From Opitutaceae bacterium (GTDB taxonomy: Bacteria > Verrucomicrobiota > Verrucomicrobiia > Opitutales > Opitutaceae), in assembly GCA_014376585.1 (NCBI GenBank), contig JACMRG010000075.1:1-42745 (forward strand): a stretch of DNA of 42,745 bases, read 5' to 3'. A program made the position numbers and the translations under genes. Each line of letters opens with the position of its first letter. The first letter of the stretch is position 1. Under the pieces are notes generated by a model. It was not told the DNA's origin. It worked only from the letters and a program-made list of their open reading frames with translations, and searched no databases. Of this stretch, positions 19,873-27,617 are shown piece by piece.

Positions 19873-20025
19873 GGTTACCGCGCCAACTTGCTTCTCCCGC
19901 TGGAAACAATCAACCGCGTTGTAAAAAGTTCGCCTCGCGCGCTCTCTTTTTTCACCCCATCCACAAACCCGTTCCCTGCGAACTCCGCTCTCGTCACCTC
20001 GAACTCCGCTGCTTTCCCTCCTCCC

Positions 20026-20625
20026 ATGACCATCCTCATCGTCCTTGGCGTCATCGCCGCCGTCTTCATCATCGCCGCCCTGTGGATCACCGGCATCTAC
20101 AATAGCCTGGTCGGCCTCCGCAACCGCTTCAAGAACGCCTTCGCCCAGATCGACGTCCAACTCAAGCGCCGCTACGATCTCATCCCCAATCTCGTCGAGA
20201 CCGCCAAGGGCTACATGAAGCACGAGAGCAGCACCCTCGAAGCCGTCATCAAAGCCCGCAACATCGCCGCCGCCGCCGCGACCGCCGTCGCCGCCAATCC
20301 CGCCGATGGCAACGCCATGAAAGGCCTCCTCTCCGCCGAAGCCGGCCTCGGCGGCGCCCTCTCCCGCCTCATGGTCGTCTCCGAGCAATACCCCGACCTC
20401 AAGGCCAACCAAAACATGATGCAGCTCACCGAGGAACTCACCTCGACCGAAAACAAAGTCGGCTTTGCCCGCCAGGCCTACAACGACTCCGTCATGGCCT
20501 ATAACACCGCCCGCGAAATCTTCCCCAACGTGATTTTTGCCGGCATGTTCAGCTTCCTCCCCGCCGAGCTCTTCAAGATAGAAGACCCCACCGAGCGCAA
20601 CGCGCCCAAGGTGAGCTTTAACTAA
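20026..20625 (+). CDS. LemA family protein
   Basis: A 199-residue LemA protein. An N-terminal membrane helix (about residues 3-20) is followed by the family signature IYNSLVGLRNRFKNAFAQID, VQLKRRYDLIPNLVETAKGY and a long antiparallel helical bundle. It ends AREIFPNVIFAGMFSFLPAE near LFKIED. The ATG at 20026 is chosen because it places the membrane helix at the very N-terminus; the frame is open further upstream but runs antisense to the TPR gene. LemA proteins are membrane-anchored and often paired with an M48 protease, as here, but the biochemical role is unknown. A 444-base gap separates the two, longer than usual for this pair. Confidence 0.93.
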   Translation: MTILIVLGVIAAVFIIAALWITGIYNSLVGLRNRFKNAFAQIDVQLKRRYDLIPNLVETAKGYMKHESSTLEAVIKARNIAAAAATAVAANPADGNAMKGLLSAEAGLGGALSRLMVVSEQYPDLKANQNMMQLTEELTSTENKVGFARQAYNDSVMAYNTAREIFPNVIFAGMFSFLPAELFKIEDPTERNAPKVSFN

Positions 20626-21069
20626 CAGGCACTGGGACGACCAAGAGCTGAACCTAACAACCCCAGAAGCAAAATTCCCGGAAGTTCTCGCAGCCCAGTT
20701 CAGTTCAGTCTTTTTGCACTCGCGGAAAAACAAAGTTGTAGGTGGTTCAGGACGCAGCCGCGCTCGATAAATTGAAACCAAGCGAAATTGGATCATCTTA
20801 CCTTGAGCCAATGCCTTTCAGAAAAAGCTAAAGGCGCTCGCATAGATCGTCTCTGTTTAAAATTTCGTCTATCGTGCCGTCTAAACGTCGGCGGAGGAAA
20901 CTACCCTGACCTTGGAGTGATGTCGTATTGGTCGAATTCGCGCAACTATTATGCCATCGTGCAAATTTCCCAAATGAACGATTGGCTGAGTCTTTCCGTT
21001 GTGACGGGAGAGGCTCGAATCCACGCGCCGTCGCCACCGACCAAGTTTAGTCAGCCGCCCATATCCTAA
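20626..21069. other. AT-richer interval of unknown content between lemA and the M48 gene
   Basis: About 444 bases with visibly lower GC and different word use from both neighbours. A plus-strand frame (20788-21069, 93 codons) and minus-strand frames cover the right half, but none has a motif, a ribosome-binding site or codon use like the flanks. The M48 ATG follows immediately after the frame's TAA. No tRNA, tmRNA, SRP or RNase P RNA signature was found. It may be an inserted or decayed sequence. Confidence 0.4.
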
Positions 21070-23043
21070 ATGGATTTCTTCGAAGCCCAAGCCCGCGCCA
21101 AAAAGCGCACGTCACGGCTCGTTGCGCTCTTCTCACTCGCCGTGCTCGGCACCATCGCCGCCGGCTACTTCGGCGCGGTCTTCCTTACACGCCAAATCCC
21201 CGACGAAGCCCGTCCTCGCGCGCGTTCCGCCCGCTACTCTCAACCCTCAACTCTCAACTCTCAGCTTCCGCTCTGGCAGCCCAAGCTCCTCGCCCTCGTT
21301 TCCCTCGGCACCCTCGCCGTCATCGGCCTCGCGTCGCTTTATAAATGGCACGAGTTCTCCGCCGGCGGCTCCGCGGTCGCCGAGAGCGTGGGCGGACGTC
21401 GTGTCGATCCGCACACCACCGAACTCGCCGAACGCCGCCTCCTCAACGTCGTCGAGGAAATGGCCCTCGCCTCCGGCGTCCCCATGCCCGCCGTCTTCGT
21501 CCTCGACGACGAACCTGCCATCAACGCCTTCGCCGCCGGTCTTTCTACCGCCGATGCCGTCGTCGCCGTCACCCGCGGCACCCTCGAAAAACTCACGCCC
21601 GACGAACTCCAGGGCGTCATCGGCCACGAGTTCAGCCACATCCTCAATGGCGACATGCGCCTCAACCTCCGCATCACGTCGCTCATCTTCGGCATCCTCG
21701 TCCTCGGCCTCGCCGGTCGCGGCATCCTCTGGTCCCTCCGCGGCTCCCGCTTCAGTTCCTCCCGCGACAGCAAAAACTCCGGCGGCATCCTCGTCGCCAT
21801 CGGCGCCGTCGGTCTCGGCCTCATGGTGATCGGCTACGTCGGTTACTTTTTCGGCCGCCTCATCCAAGCCGCCGTCTCCCGCCAACGCGAATTCCTCGCC
21901 GACGCCTCCGCCGTCCAATTCACGCGCAACCCCCTCGGCCTAGGCGGCGCCCTCAAAAAAATCGGCGGCCTCGCCCTCGGCTCATCGCTCCATTCCTCCA
22001 AGAGCGCTGCCATCGGCCATTTCTTCTTCGCCCAAAGTTTCCGCTCAAATTTCGGCGGCCTCTGGGCCACCCACCCGCCCCTCGCAGAACGCATCCGCGC
22101 CATCGAGCCCACCTTCGACGGCGCCTTCATCGAGCCCCAGCAGGTCATCGACGTCGCCCAGGAATCTTTCGTCACCGCCGGCCTCGCCGCCCCGCTCTCC
22201 GACAATCGAAAATCCGAAATCGAAAATCGAAAATCTTTCATCCCCGATTCCGCAGTCGCCTCTGCGGGCCAGCTCACCCCCGCCCTCCTCGCCGACGCCC
22301 AAGACCTCCTCGCCTCGCTCCCCGCCCGCCTCCTCACCGCCGCGCACTCCCCCGCCGAAGCCCCCGTTCTCCTCTACGGTCTCCTCCTCGACCCCGACGA
22401 CGAAGCCACCCAGCGCCGCCAACTTGCCCTCATCGCCAGCCGCGCCGGCGGCGACGCCCTCCGCCTCCTCCAAGACCTCGATACCTCCCTCCGCGAACTC
22501 GGCCCCCAGCAAAAACTCCCGCTCCTCCAGCTCGCCCTGCCGGCGCTAAAATCCCTCCAGCCCACCGCCCTCGCGCCCTTCTTCGCGATCCTCGACGAAC
22601 TCGTCCACGCGGACGGCCGCGTCTCTCCTTTCGAGTTTGCCCTCCAAAAAATTCTGCTGCGCACCATCGCCGCGAGCCAAGCGCCCGCCGCGCCCGTCAC
22701 GCAGATCTATTCCTTCCAAGCCGTCGCCGCCGAGATCGCCGTCGTCCTCTCCATCCTCGCCCACGCGAGCGCCCGCGATTCCGCCACCGCCTTCGCCGCC
22801 GGCGCCGCGCACCTCAAACTCCTCGAAGGCCGCCTCAGCCCGACGACGACGCGCGCCGACCTTGCCGCGCTCGACGCCGCCCTCGACAAACTCGCCACCG
22901 CCAGCGGTCCGATCAAACAACGCCTCCTCACCGCCGCCGCCCACGTCGTCCTCGCCGACGGCCAGATCAGCGTCGAAGAATACGAACTCCTCCGCGCCAT
23001 CGCCGCCGCCCTCGACGTCCCTTTTCCACCGCTGCCGAGATAG
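21070..23043 (+). CDS. M48-family membrane metalloprotease with C-terminal TerB-like region
   Basis: A 657-residue HtpX/M48-type zinc protease. It has transmembrane helices at about 17-40 and 72-90, the catalytic motif HEFSH at 186-190, two more hydrophobic segments (about 202-221 and 240-262), and the third zinc ligand in REFLAD (Glu274). The C-terminal third (about residues 400-655) is alanine-rich and helical. It contains two acidic segments (DELVHADGRVSPFEFALQKI and HVVLADGQISVEEYELLRAI) that look like the metal-binding helices of TerB-like domains. Two low-complexity insertions (residues about 56-67 and 379-391) are encoded by dispersed-repeat words. It is paired with lemA upstream. Confidence 0.9.
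   Translation: MDFFEAQARAKKRTSRLVALFSLAVLGTIAAGYFGAVFLTRQIPDEARPRARSARYSQPSTLNSQLPLWQPKLLALVSLGTLAVIGLASLYKWHEFSAGGSAVAESVGGRRVDPHTTELAERRLLNVVEEMALASGVPMPAVFVLDDEPAINAFAAGLSTADAVVAVTRGTLEKLTPDELQGVIGHEFSHILNGDMRLNLRITSLIFGILVLGLAGRGILWSLRGSRFSSSRDSKNSGGILVAIGAVGLGLMVIGYVGYFFGRLIQAAVSRQREFLADASAVQFTRNPLGLGGALKKIGGLALGSSLHSSKSAAIGHFFFAQSFRSNFGGLWATHPPLAERIRAIEPTFDGAFIEPQQVIDVAQESFVTAGLAAPLSDNRKSEIENRKSFIPDSAVASAGQLTPALLADAQDLLASLPARLLTAAHSPAEAPVLLYGLLLDPDDEATQRRQLALIASRAGGDALRLLQDLDTSLRELGPQQKLPLLQLALPALKSLQPTALAPFFAILDELVHADGRVSPFEFALQKILLRTIAASQAPAAPVTQIYSFQAVAAEIAVVLSILAHASARDSATAFAAGAAHLKLLEGRLSPTTTRADLAALDAALDKLATASGPIKQRLLTAAAHVVLADGQISVEEYELLRAIAAALDVPFPPLPR
21237..21265 (+). repeat. 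CTCTCAA tandem word repeat inside the M48 gene
   Basis: Four degenerate copies of a 6-8-base CTCTCAAC-type word encode YSQPSTLNSQLP in the periplasmic loop between the first two membrane helices. The peptide has no counterpart expected in M48 proteases, which suggests a repeat inserted in frame. Confidence 0.7.
22204..22238 (+). repeat. AATCGAAAATC word repeat inside the M48 gene
   Basis: Degenerate copies of an AATC(G/C)AAA word encode NRKSEIENRKSF. The basic, AT-rich block sits in otherwise alanine/leucine-rich, GC-rich coding sequence at the junction of the protease and C-terminal regions. Confidence 0.7.
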
Positions 23044-23150
23044 CGCGCGACCGCTCGGCGCGCCGCTCCGCCCCGGACCGCGTCACCGCTCCCTTCACCG
23101 CCTTCGGCGCATGACCGCCTCAGCATCCGGTTTCGCCCGGTGCCCGCCTC

Positions 23151-23187
23151 CGCATCCGTGTCAATCCGTGTCCATCCGTGGTGAAAA
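23151..23187 (+). repeat. Three-copy 10-base ATCCGTG repeat
   Basis: Three successive ten-base units, each ending ATCCGTG (23151-23160, 23161-23170, 23171-23180), followed by GTGAAAA, in the gap between the M48 and DUF1501 genes. Confidence 0.8.
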
Positions 23188-23277
23188 TTTTCCATCGCCG
23201 CACCGCTCACATCAAAGTTCGTTCTTCCCGTTTCACCCCTCAGGAAACCACCGCCATCGTTTGGCGTCTTACCCCTC

Positions 23278-24747
23278 ATGCCCCACGATCATCACCACGC
23301 CCACGATCGCCCCTCACACCTCGACCACGCCTGCCACGGCATTTCAACCGACCTCGAAGACTACTTCCTTACCCGCCGCCAATTCCTCTCCCGCGTCGGC
23401 ATGGGCGTGGGCGCCCTCGGCCTCGCTCCGCTCATCCCCCAGTCCCAACTCCTTGGCGCCCCCACCGCCATCTCCGCCCTCGACCTCGGCCCCAGCCCGC
23501 TCACGCCGAAGCCATCGCACTTTCCGGGCAAGGCGAAATCCATCATCCACATCTTCGCCCAAGGTGCGCCGTCCCACGTCGACACCTGGGACCCCAAGCC
23601 TTCCCTCACCCGCCTCAACGGCAAAACCATCACCGATGGCGGCATCGCGATGGGCTCGCCCTTTCAGTTCAAAAAATACGGCGCCTCCGGCCTCGAAGTC
23701 AGTGACGTCTTCGCAAAAACCGCCGCCCACGCCGACGACCTCGCCGTCATCCGCTCGATGTGGACCGATATTCCCGCACACGACGTGGCGACCGTGTTCA
23801 TGAACACCGGTTCGCTCCGCATCGTGAAGCCCAGCCTCGGCTCCTGGCTCGTTTACGGCCTCGGCACTGAAAACCAAAATCTCCCCGGCTTCATCGCCCT
23901 CCGCGACGGCCGCCTCCCCACCGGCGGCGCCGGCAACTATGGTTCGGCCTTCCTGCCCGGCACCTATCAAGGCGCTTCCGTCAACACCACTGCCGCGAGC
24001 GTGCAGCAAATGATCCAAAACATCCGCAACGGCTACGTCGCCCCGAAGGAGCAGCGTCGCCAACTCGATTTCGTGCACCAGCTCAACGAGGTCCACTCGC
24101 AAAATCTCCAGCGCGAATCCGCCCTCGAGACCCGCGTCCAGTCCTACGAGATCGCCTTCCGCATGCAGACCGAAGCCACCGACGCCTTCGACATCACGAA
24201 AGAATCCGAGGCCACGCGCGCCGCCTACGGGAGCACCCAACAGGGCAAACAACTCCTCATCGCCCGCCGCCTCGTCGAGCGTGGCGTCCGCGTCGTCCAA
24301 GTCTGGCACAACGGCTGGGACCACCACCAGGACCTCCACGAGAAACTCTCCGCCAAAGCCGGCGAGATCGACGGCCCCCTCGCCGCCCTCTTCGCAGACC
24401 TGAAACAGCGCGGCCTCCTCGACAGCACGCTCGTCGTCTGGGGCGGCGAATTCGGTCGCAAGCCCACCAAGGATAAGAACGGCTACGACAACCCCGGCCG
24501 CGATCACAACGCCAAGGCGTTCTCCGTCGTCATGGCCGGCGGCGGCATCAAGGGCGGCACTGTCCACGGCGCGACCGACGAATTCGGCGCCGCGTCCGTC
24601 ACCGACAAGGTCCACGTCCACGACCTCCACGCGACGATGCTCCATTGCCTCGGCCTTGATCACACGAAGCTCACCTACCGTTTCAACGGCCGCGACTTCC
24701 GCCTCACCGATGTCGCCGGCGAAGTCGTGAAGCCCGTCCTCGCCTAA
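23278..24747 (+). CDS. Tat-exported DUF1501 protein
   Basis: A 489-residue protein. An unusual His-rich leader (HDHHHAHD, residues 3-10) precedes a Tat signal peptide with RRQFLSRVGMGVGALGLAPL starting at Arg33-Arg34. The mature part has the DUF1501 hallmarks IIHIFAQGAPSHVDTWDPKP, WHNGWDHHQD, VVWGGEFGRKP, GRDHNAKAFSVVMAGGGIKG and a C-terminal DLHATMLHCLGLDH. DUF1501 proteins share the alkaline phosphatase/sulfatase-like fold, but their substrate is unknown. They occur next to DUF1549/DUF1553 cytochrome proteins, as here 13 bases downstream. The RR motif implies folding, possibly with a metal, before export. Confidence 0.93.
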   Translation: MPHDHHHAHDRPSHLDHACHGISTDLEDYFLTRRQFLSRVGMGVGALGLAPLIPQSQLLGAPTAISALDLGPSPLTPKPSHFPGKAKSIIHIFAQGAPSHVDTWDPKPSLTRLNGKTITDGGIAMGSPFQFKKYGASGLEVSDVFAKTAAHADDLAVIRSMWTDIPAHDVATVFMNTGSLRIVKPSLGSWLVYGLGTENQNLPGFIALRDGRLPTGGAGNYGSAFLPGTYQGASVNTTAASVQQMIQNIRNGYVAPKEQRRQLDFVHQLNEVHSQNLQRESALETRVQSYEIAFRMQTEATDAFDITKESEATRAAYGSTQQGKQLLIARRLVERGVRVVQVWHNGWDHHQDLHEKLSAKAGEIDGPLAALFADLKQRGLLDSTLVVWGGEFGRKPTKDKNGYDNPGRDHNAKAFSVVMAGGGIKGGTVHGATDEFGAASVTDKVHVHDLHATMLHCLGLDHTKLTYRFNGRDFRLTDVAGEVVKPVLA

Positions 24748-24760
24748 CGCTCTGCCCGCC

Positions 24761-27316
24761 ATGCGCTCTTTCTCTTTCCTCTTTCTGTTAATCTTCCTCC
24801 CCGTCGTTCGCGTTCTGGCTGCCGCCCCGCCTTCGCTCACGCCGACCGTCGCCGGCACTTCCGCCGTCTCCCCCGCCGACGCCGCCTTTTTCGAAAACAA
24901 AATCCGCCCCGTCCTCGTCGATAACTGCTATAAATGCCACAGCCATGACGCCGACCGCATCAAAGGCGGCCTGCTCCTCGATTCGCCCCAAGCCCTCCTC
25001 ATGGGCGGCGACACCGGCCCCGCGCTCATTCCCGGTCAACCCGGCGAAAGTCTGCTGATAACGGCGATCACTTACAAAGACGACGATCTCCAAATGCCCC
25101 CGAAAGGCAAAAAACTCTCCGACGCTCAAATCGCCAATCTCACCGAGTGGGTCCGCCGCGGCGCCCCCGATCCTCGCGCCGGCGCCTCCCCTTCCCACGG
25201 CGGCGTCGGCAAAAACCACTGGGCCTTCCAGCCCGTGAAAAAAACCGCCGTCCCCGCCGCCGCGACGCCCACCGACGCCGCCTGGATCAAAACTCCCGTG
25301 GATAACTTCGTCCTCGCGAAACTCGAAGACCACGGCATGGCCCCCAACGCCCCCGCCGATCGCCGCACGCTCATCCGCCGCGTCAACTTCGATCTCATCG
25401 GTCTGCCCCCCTCCGAATCCGAAATCGCCGCCTTCATCGCGGACACCGCGCCCGATGCCTACGCGAAGCTCGTGGACCGCCTCCTCGCCTCGCCCGCCTA
25501 TGGCGAACGCTGGGGCCGCTACTGGCTCGATGTCACCCGTTACTCCGACACCAAGGGCGACGCCAAGGGCCGCGAAGACCTCCGCTACGGCAACGCCTGG
25601 ACCTACCGTGACTACGTCATCGACGCTTTCAACCGCGACGAGCCCTACAACCAGTTCATCGTCGAACAACTCGCCGCCGACCGTCTCCTCGCCGAGTCCT
25701 ACAAAAAAGCGAAGGCCAAAAACTCCGCCGCCGAAATCCCCCAAGACCAGCGCTCCCTCGCCGCCCTCGGTTTTCTTTCTCTCGGCAACAAATTCGACGG
25801 CAACGCCCACGACATCATCAACGACCGCATCGACGTCACTTCGAAGGCGTTCCTCGGCCTCACCGTCTCCTGCGCCCGTTGTCACGACCACAAGTTCGAC
25901 CCGATTCCCACCAAGGATTACTATTCTCTCTACGGCGTCTTCGCCAACGTCACCGAGCCCAAGTTCGCCCGCGAGCAGCCCACCCTCTTCGCGAAAATCC
26001 CGAAGACGCCCGATCTCCTCGACTACCTCACGAAGTCCGACGACTTGAAAAAGCAGGCCGACGCCGTCGAAGCCGACTACAAGGAATTCCGCAAATCGCG
26101 CACGAAAGATTCCGAGAAGCGCAAGGAACTCGTCCGCGCCGAGACCAAGGTTCAGCGCGAGATCGGCGATCTCGATTCCTCGCACCCCGGCGCCCCCGCC
26201 CGCGCCAACGTCGTCACCGATGTCCCCCGCTCCCGCGACTACAACGTTCTCGTCCGCGGCGAAGCGCAGAACAAGGGCCCCGTCGTTCCGCGCCGCTTCC
26301 TCGAAATCCTTTCGCCCGATCCGAAGAACCGCCCCGAATGGCACGAGGGCAGCGGCCGCCTCCAACTCGCCCTCGCCATTGCCGATCCGAAAAATCCCAT
26401 GACCGCGCGCGTGATGGTCAATCGCGTCTGGCAGCAACACTTCGGCGCCGGCTTCGTCGCCACGCCCGACGACCTCGGCAACATGTCCTCGCCGCCCACC
26501 CATCCCGAACTTCTCGATTACCTTGCGACCCGCTTCGTCGAGGGCGGTTGGTCCGTCAAAAATCTTCACCGCCTCATCGTCCTCAGCGCGACCTACCGGC
26601 AAAGCTCCGCGAACAACGCGAAATACGCCGAGCAGGATCCGCACAACCAATACCTCTGGCGCGCCAACCTCCGCCGCCTCGACTTCGAGCAACTCCACGA
26701 CTCGCTCCTCGCCATCGCCGGCACCCTCGAGCCCAAACTCGGCGGCCGATCCATTCCGATGGGCACCGAGGAATTTGCCACCCGCCGCGCGGTCTACACC
26801 TACATCGACCGCCGCAACCCGCCCGAGCTTCTCACCCAATTCGACTTTCCCAACCCCGATGTCCCCAGCGGCCGTCGCTACGAGACCATCGTCCCCGCGC
26901 AGGCGCTCTTCCTCATGAACAGCCCGCTCGTCGTCGAGACCGCGCGCAAGCTCACCCACCGCCCCGAGTTCGCCGACCTCAAGAGCGACCAAGAACGTGT
27001 CGCTTCGCTCTACCTCGCGATCTACCAACGCCCGCCCACCGAGCAGGAAGTTTCGCTCGGTGTGCGCTACGTGAAAGCCAACCCCACCGGCCTCGCCCTC
27101 GACGTGCCGGTCGCGAATGCCGTCGCCGGCGTCCAGGACACGAAGCGCAAACAGCGCATCGCCGAGCGCGTCGCCGCCATGTCCAAAAACAAAAACGGCG
27201 TGGATAACCGTCCTCCGGGCGGCTTCGCGATGAACGAATCCCGCGCCCCCGTGGATGCTTGGACGAAACTCGCCCACGCCCTCTTCCAGAGCAACGAAGC
27301 GATGTTCCTAAACTAA
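24761..27316 (+). CDS. Planctomycete-type cytochrome c / DUF1549 / DUF1553 protein
   Basis: An 851-residue secreted protein. A signal peptide (residues 1-21) is followed by a PSCyt1 heme domain with CYKCH (Cys56, Cys59, His60) and a likely Met ligand in LQMPPKGK (about 113). Next come the DUF1549 domain (RRVNFDLIGLPPSESEIAAF, SPAYGERWGRYWLDVTRYSD, and a second C-x-x-C-H, CARCHDHKFDP, Cys371-His375) and the DUF1553 domain (MTARVMVNRVWQQHFGAG, YRQSS, QALFLMNSPLVVETARKL). This family is abundant in Planctomycetes and Verrucomicrobia. It is thought to be periplasmic or outer-membrane associated, but the reaction is unknown. It shares an operon with the DUF1501 gene. Confidence 0.94.
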   Translation: MRSFSFLFLLIFLPVVRVLAAAPPSLTPTVAGTSAVSPADAAFFENKIRPVLVDNCYKCHSHDADRIKGGLLLDSPQALLMGGDTGPALIPGQPGESLLITAITYKDDDLQMPPKGKKLSDAQIANLTEWVRRGAPDPRAGASPSHGGVGKNHWAFQPVKKTAVPAAATPTDAAWIKTPVDNFVLAKLEDHGMAPNAPADRRTLIRRVNFDLIGLPPSESEIAAFIADTAPDAYAKLVDRLLASPAYGERWGRYWLDVTRYSDTKGDAKGREDLRYGNAWTYRDYVIDAFNRDEPYNQFIVEQLAADRLLAESYKKAKAKNSAAEIPQDQRSLAALGFLSLGNKFDGNAHDIINDRIDVTSKAFLGLTVSCARCHDHKFDPIPTKDYYSLYGVFANVTEPKFAREQPTLFAKIPKTPDLLDYLTKSDDLKKQADAVEADYKEFRKSRTKDSEKRKELVRAETKVQREIGDLDSSHPGAPARANVVTDVPRSRDYNVLVRGEAQNKGPVVPRRFLEILSPDPKNRPEWHEGSGRLQLALAIADPKNPMTARVMVNRVWQQHFGAGFVATPDDLGNMSSPPTHPELLDYLATRFVEGGWSVKNLHRLIVLSATYRQSSANNAKYAEQDPHNQYLWRANLRRLDFEQLHDSLLAIAGTLEPKLGGRSIPMGTEEFATRRAVYTYIDRRNPPELLTQFDFPNPDVPSGRRYETIVPAQALFLMNSPLVVETARKLTHRPEFADLKSDQERVASLYLAIYQRPPTEQEVSLGVRYVKANPTGLALDVPVANAVAGVQDTKRKQRIAERVAAMSKNKNGVDNRPPGGFAMNESRAPVDAWTKLAHALFQSNEAMFLN

Positions 27317-27557
27317 GGTGGGGCGCAACATCTCTGACGCGCCAGCAACGCCCGCCCGCGAGCGCGTCTCCTTCGCATACCAAGGGACACCCTCCATCGC
27401 CGCCCCCGCGAGCCTCCTCCGTTCGCCCCGACACCACGCATTGTCACGCGCGCAAATTCTCCGGCGGTAGCCGACGGCCCACGGTTCTTCCCGGCCGCTT
27501 GCATCAGCAGGACCTCGCCGCCGGCCCTCGGCACTTTGGCAAACCCCGCTTCCAAAC
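27317..27557. other. Intergenic interval, no gene recognised
   Basis: GC-rich gap of about 240 bases between the convergent DUF1553 and HAF/HYR genes. Short frames on both strands have no motif. Apart from the terminator at its right end nothing was recognised. Confidence 0.5.
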
Positions 27558-27590
27558 AAAAAAAGAGCCCGCCGTTGCCGACGGGCTCTG
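27558..27590 (-). terminator. Terminator of the HAF/HYR gene
   Basis: Eight-base-pair stem AGAGCCCG/CGGGCTCT (arms 27564-27571 and 27582-27589), followed on the minus strand by seven T residues. It lies 28 bases past the stop codon of the minus-strand gene. Confidence 0.85.
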
Positions 27591-27617
27591 ATAACAAGTG
27601 ACCTGACCGGGAAGCTT

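Noticed and set aside
19873-20811. N-terminal extension of the TPR protein frame
   Set aside because: It runs antisense to lemA, and a clear signal peptide begins at the internal ATG at 19872.
21000-21040. tRNA T-arm-like GGATTCGAGCC string on the minus strand
   Set aside because: No flanking stem pairs with it and no D-arm or anticodon arm could be found.
24788-27277. An 829-codon open frame antisense to the DUF1553 gene (and 518 codons antisense to DUF1501, 23344-24900)
   Set aside because: Gly/Val/Glu-rich shadow translations of strongly biased coding sequence, with no recognisable domain or start signal.
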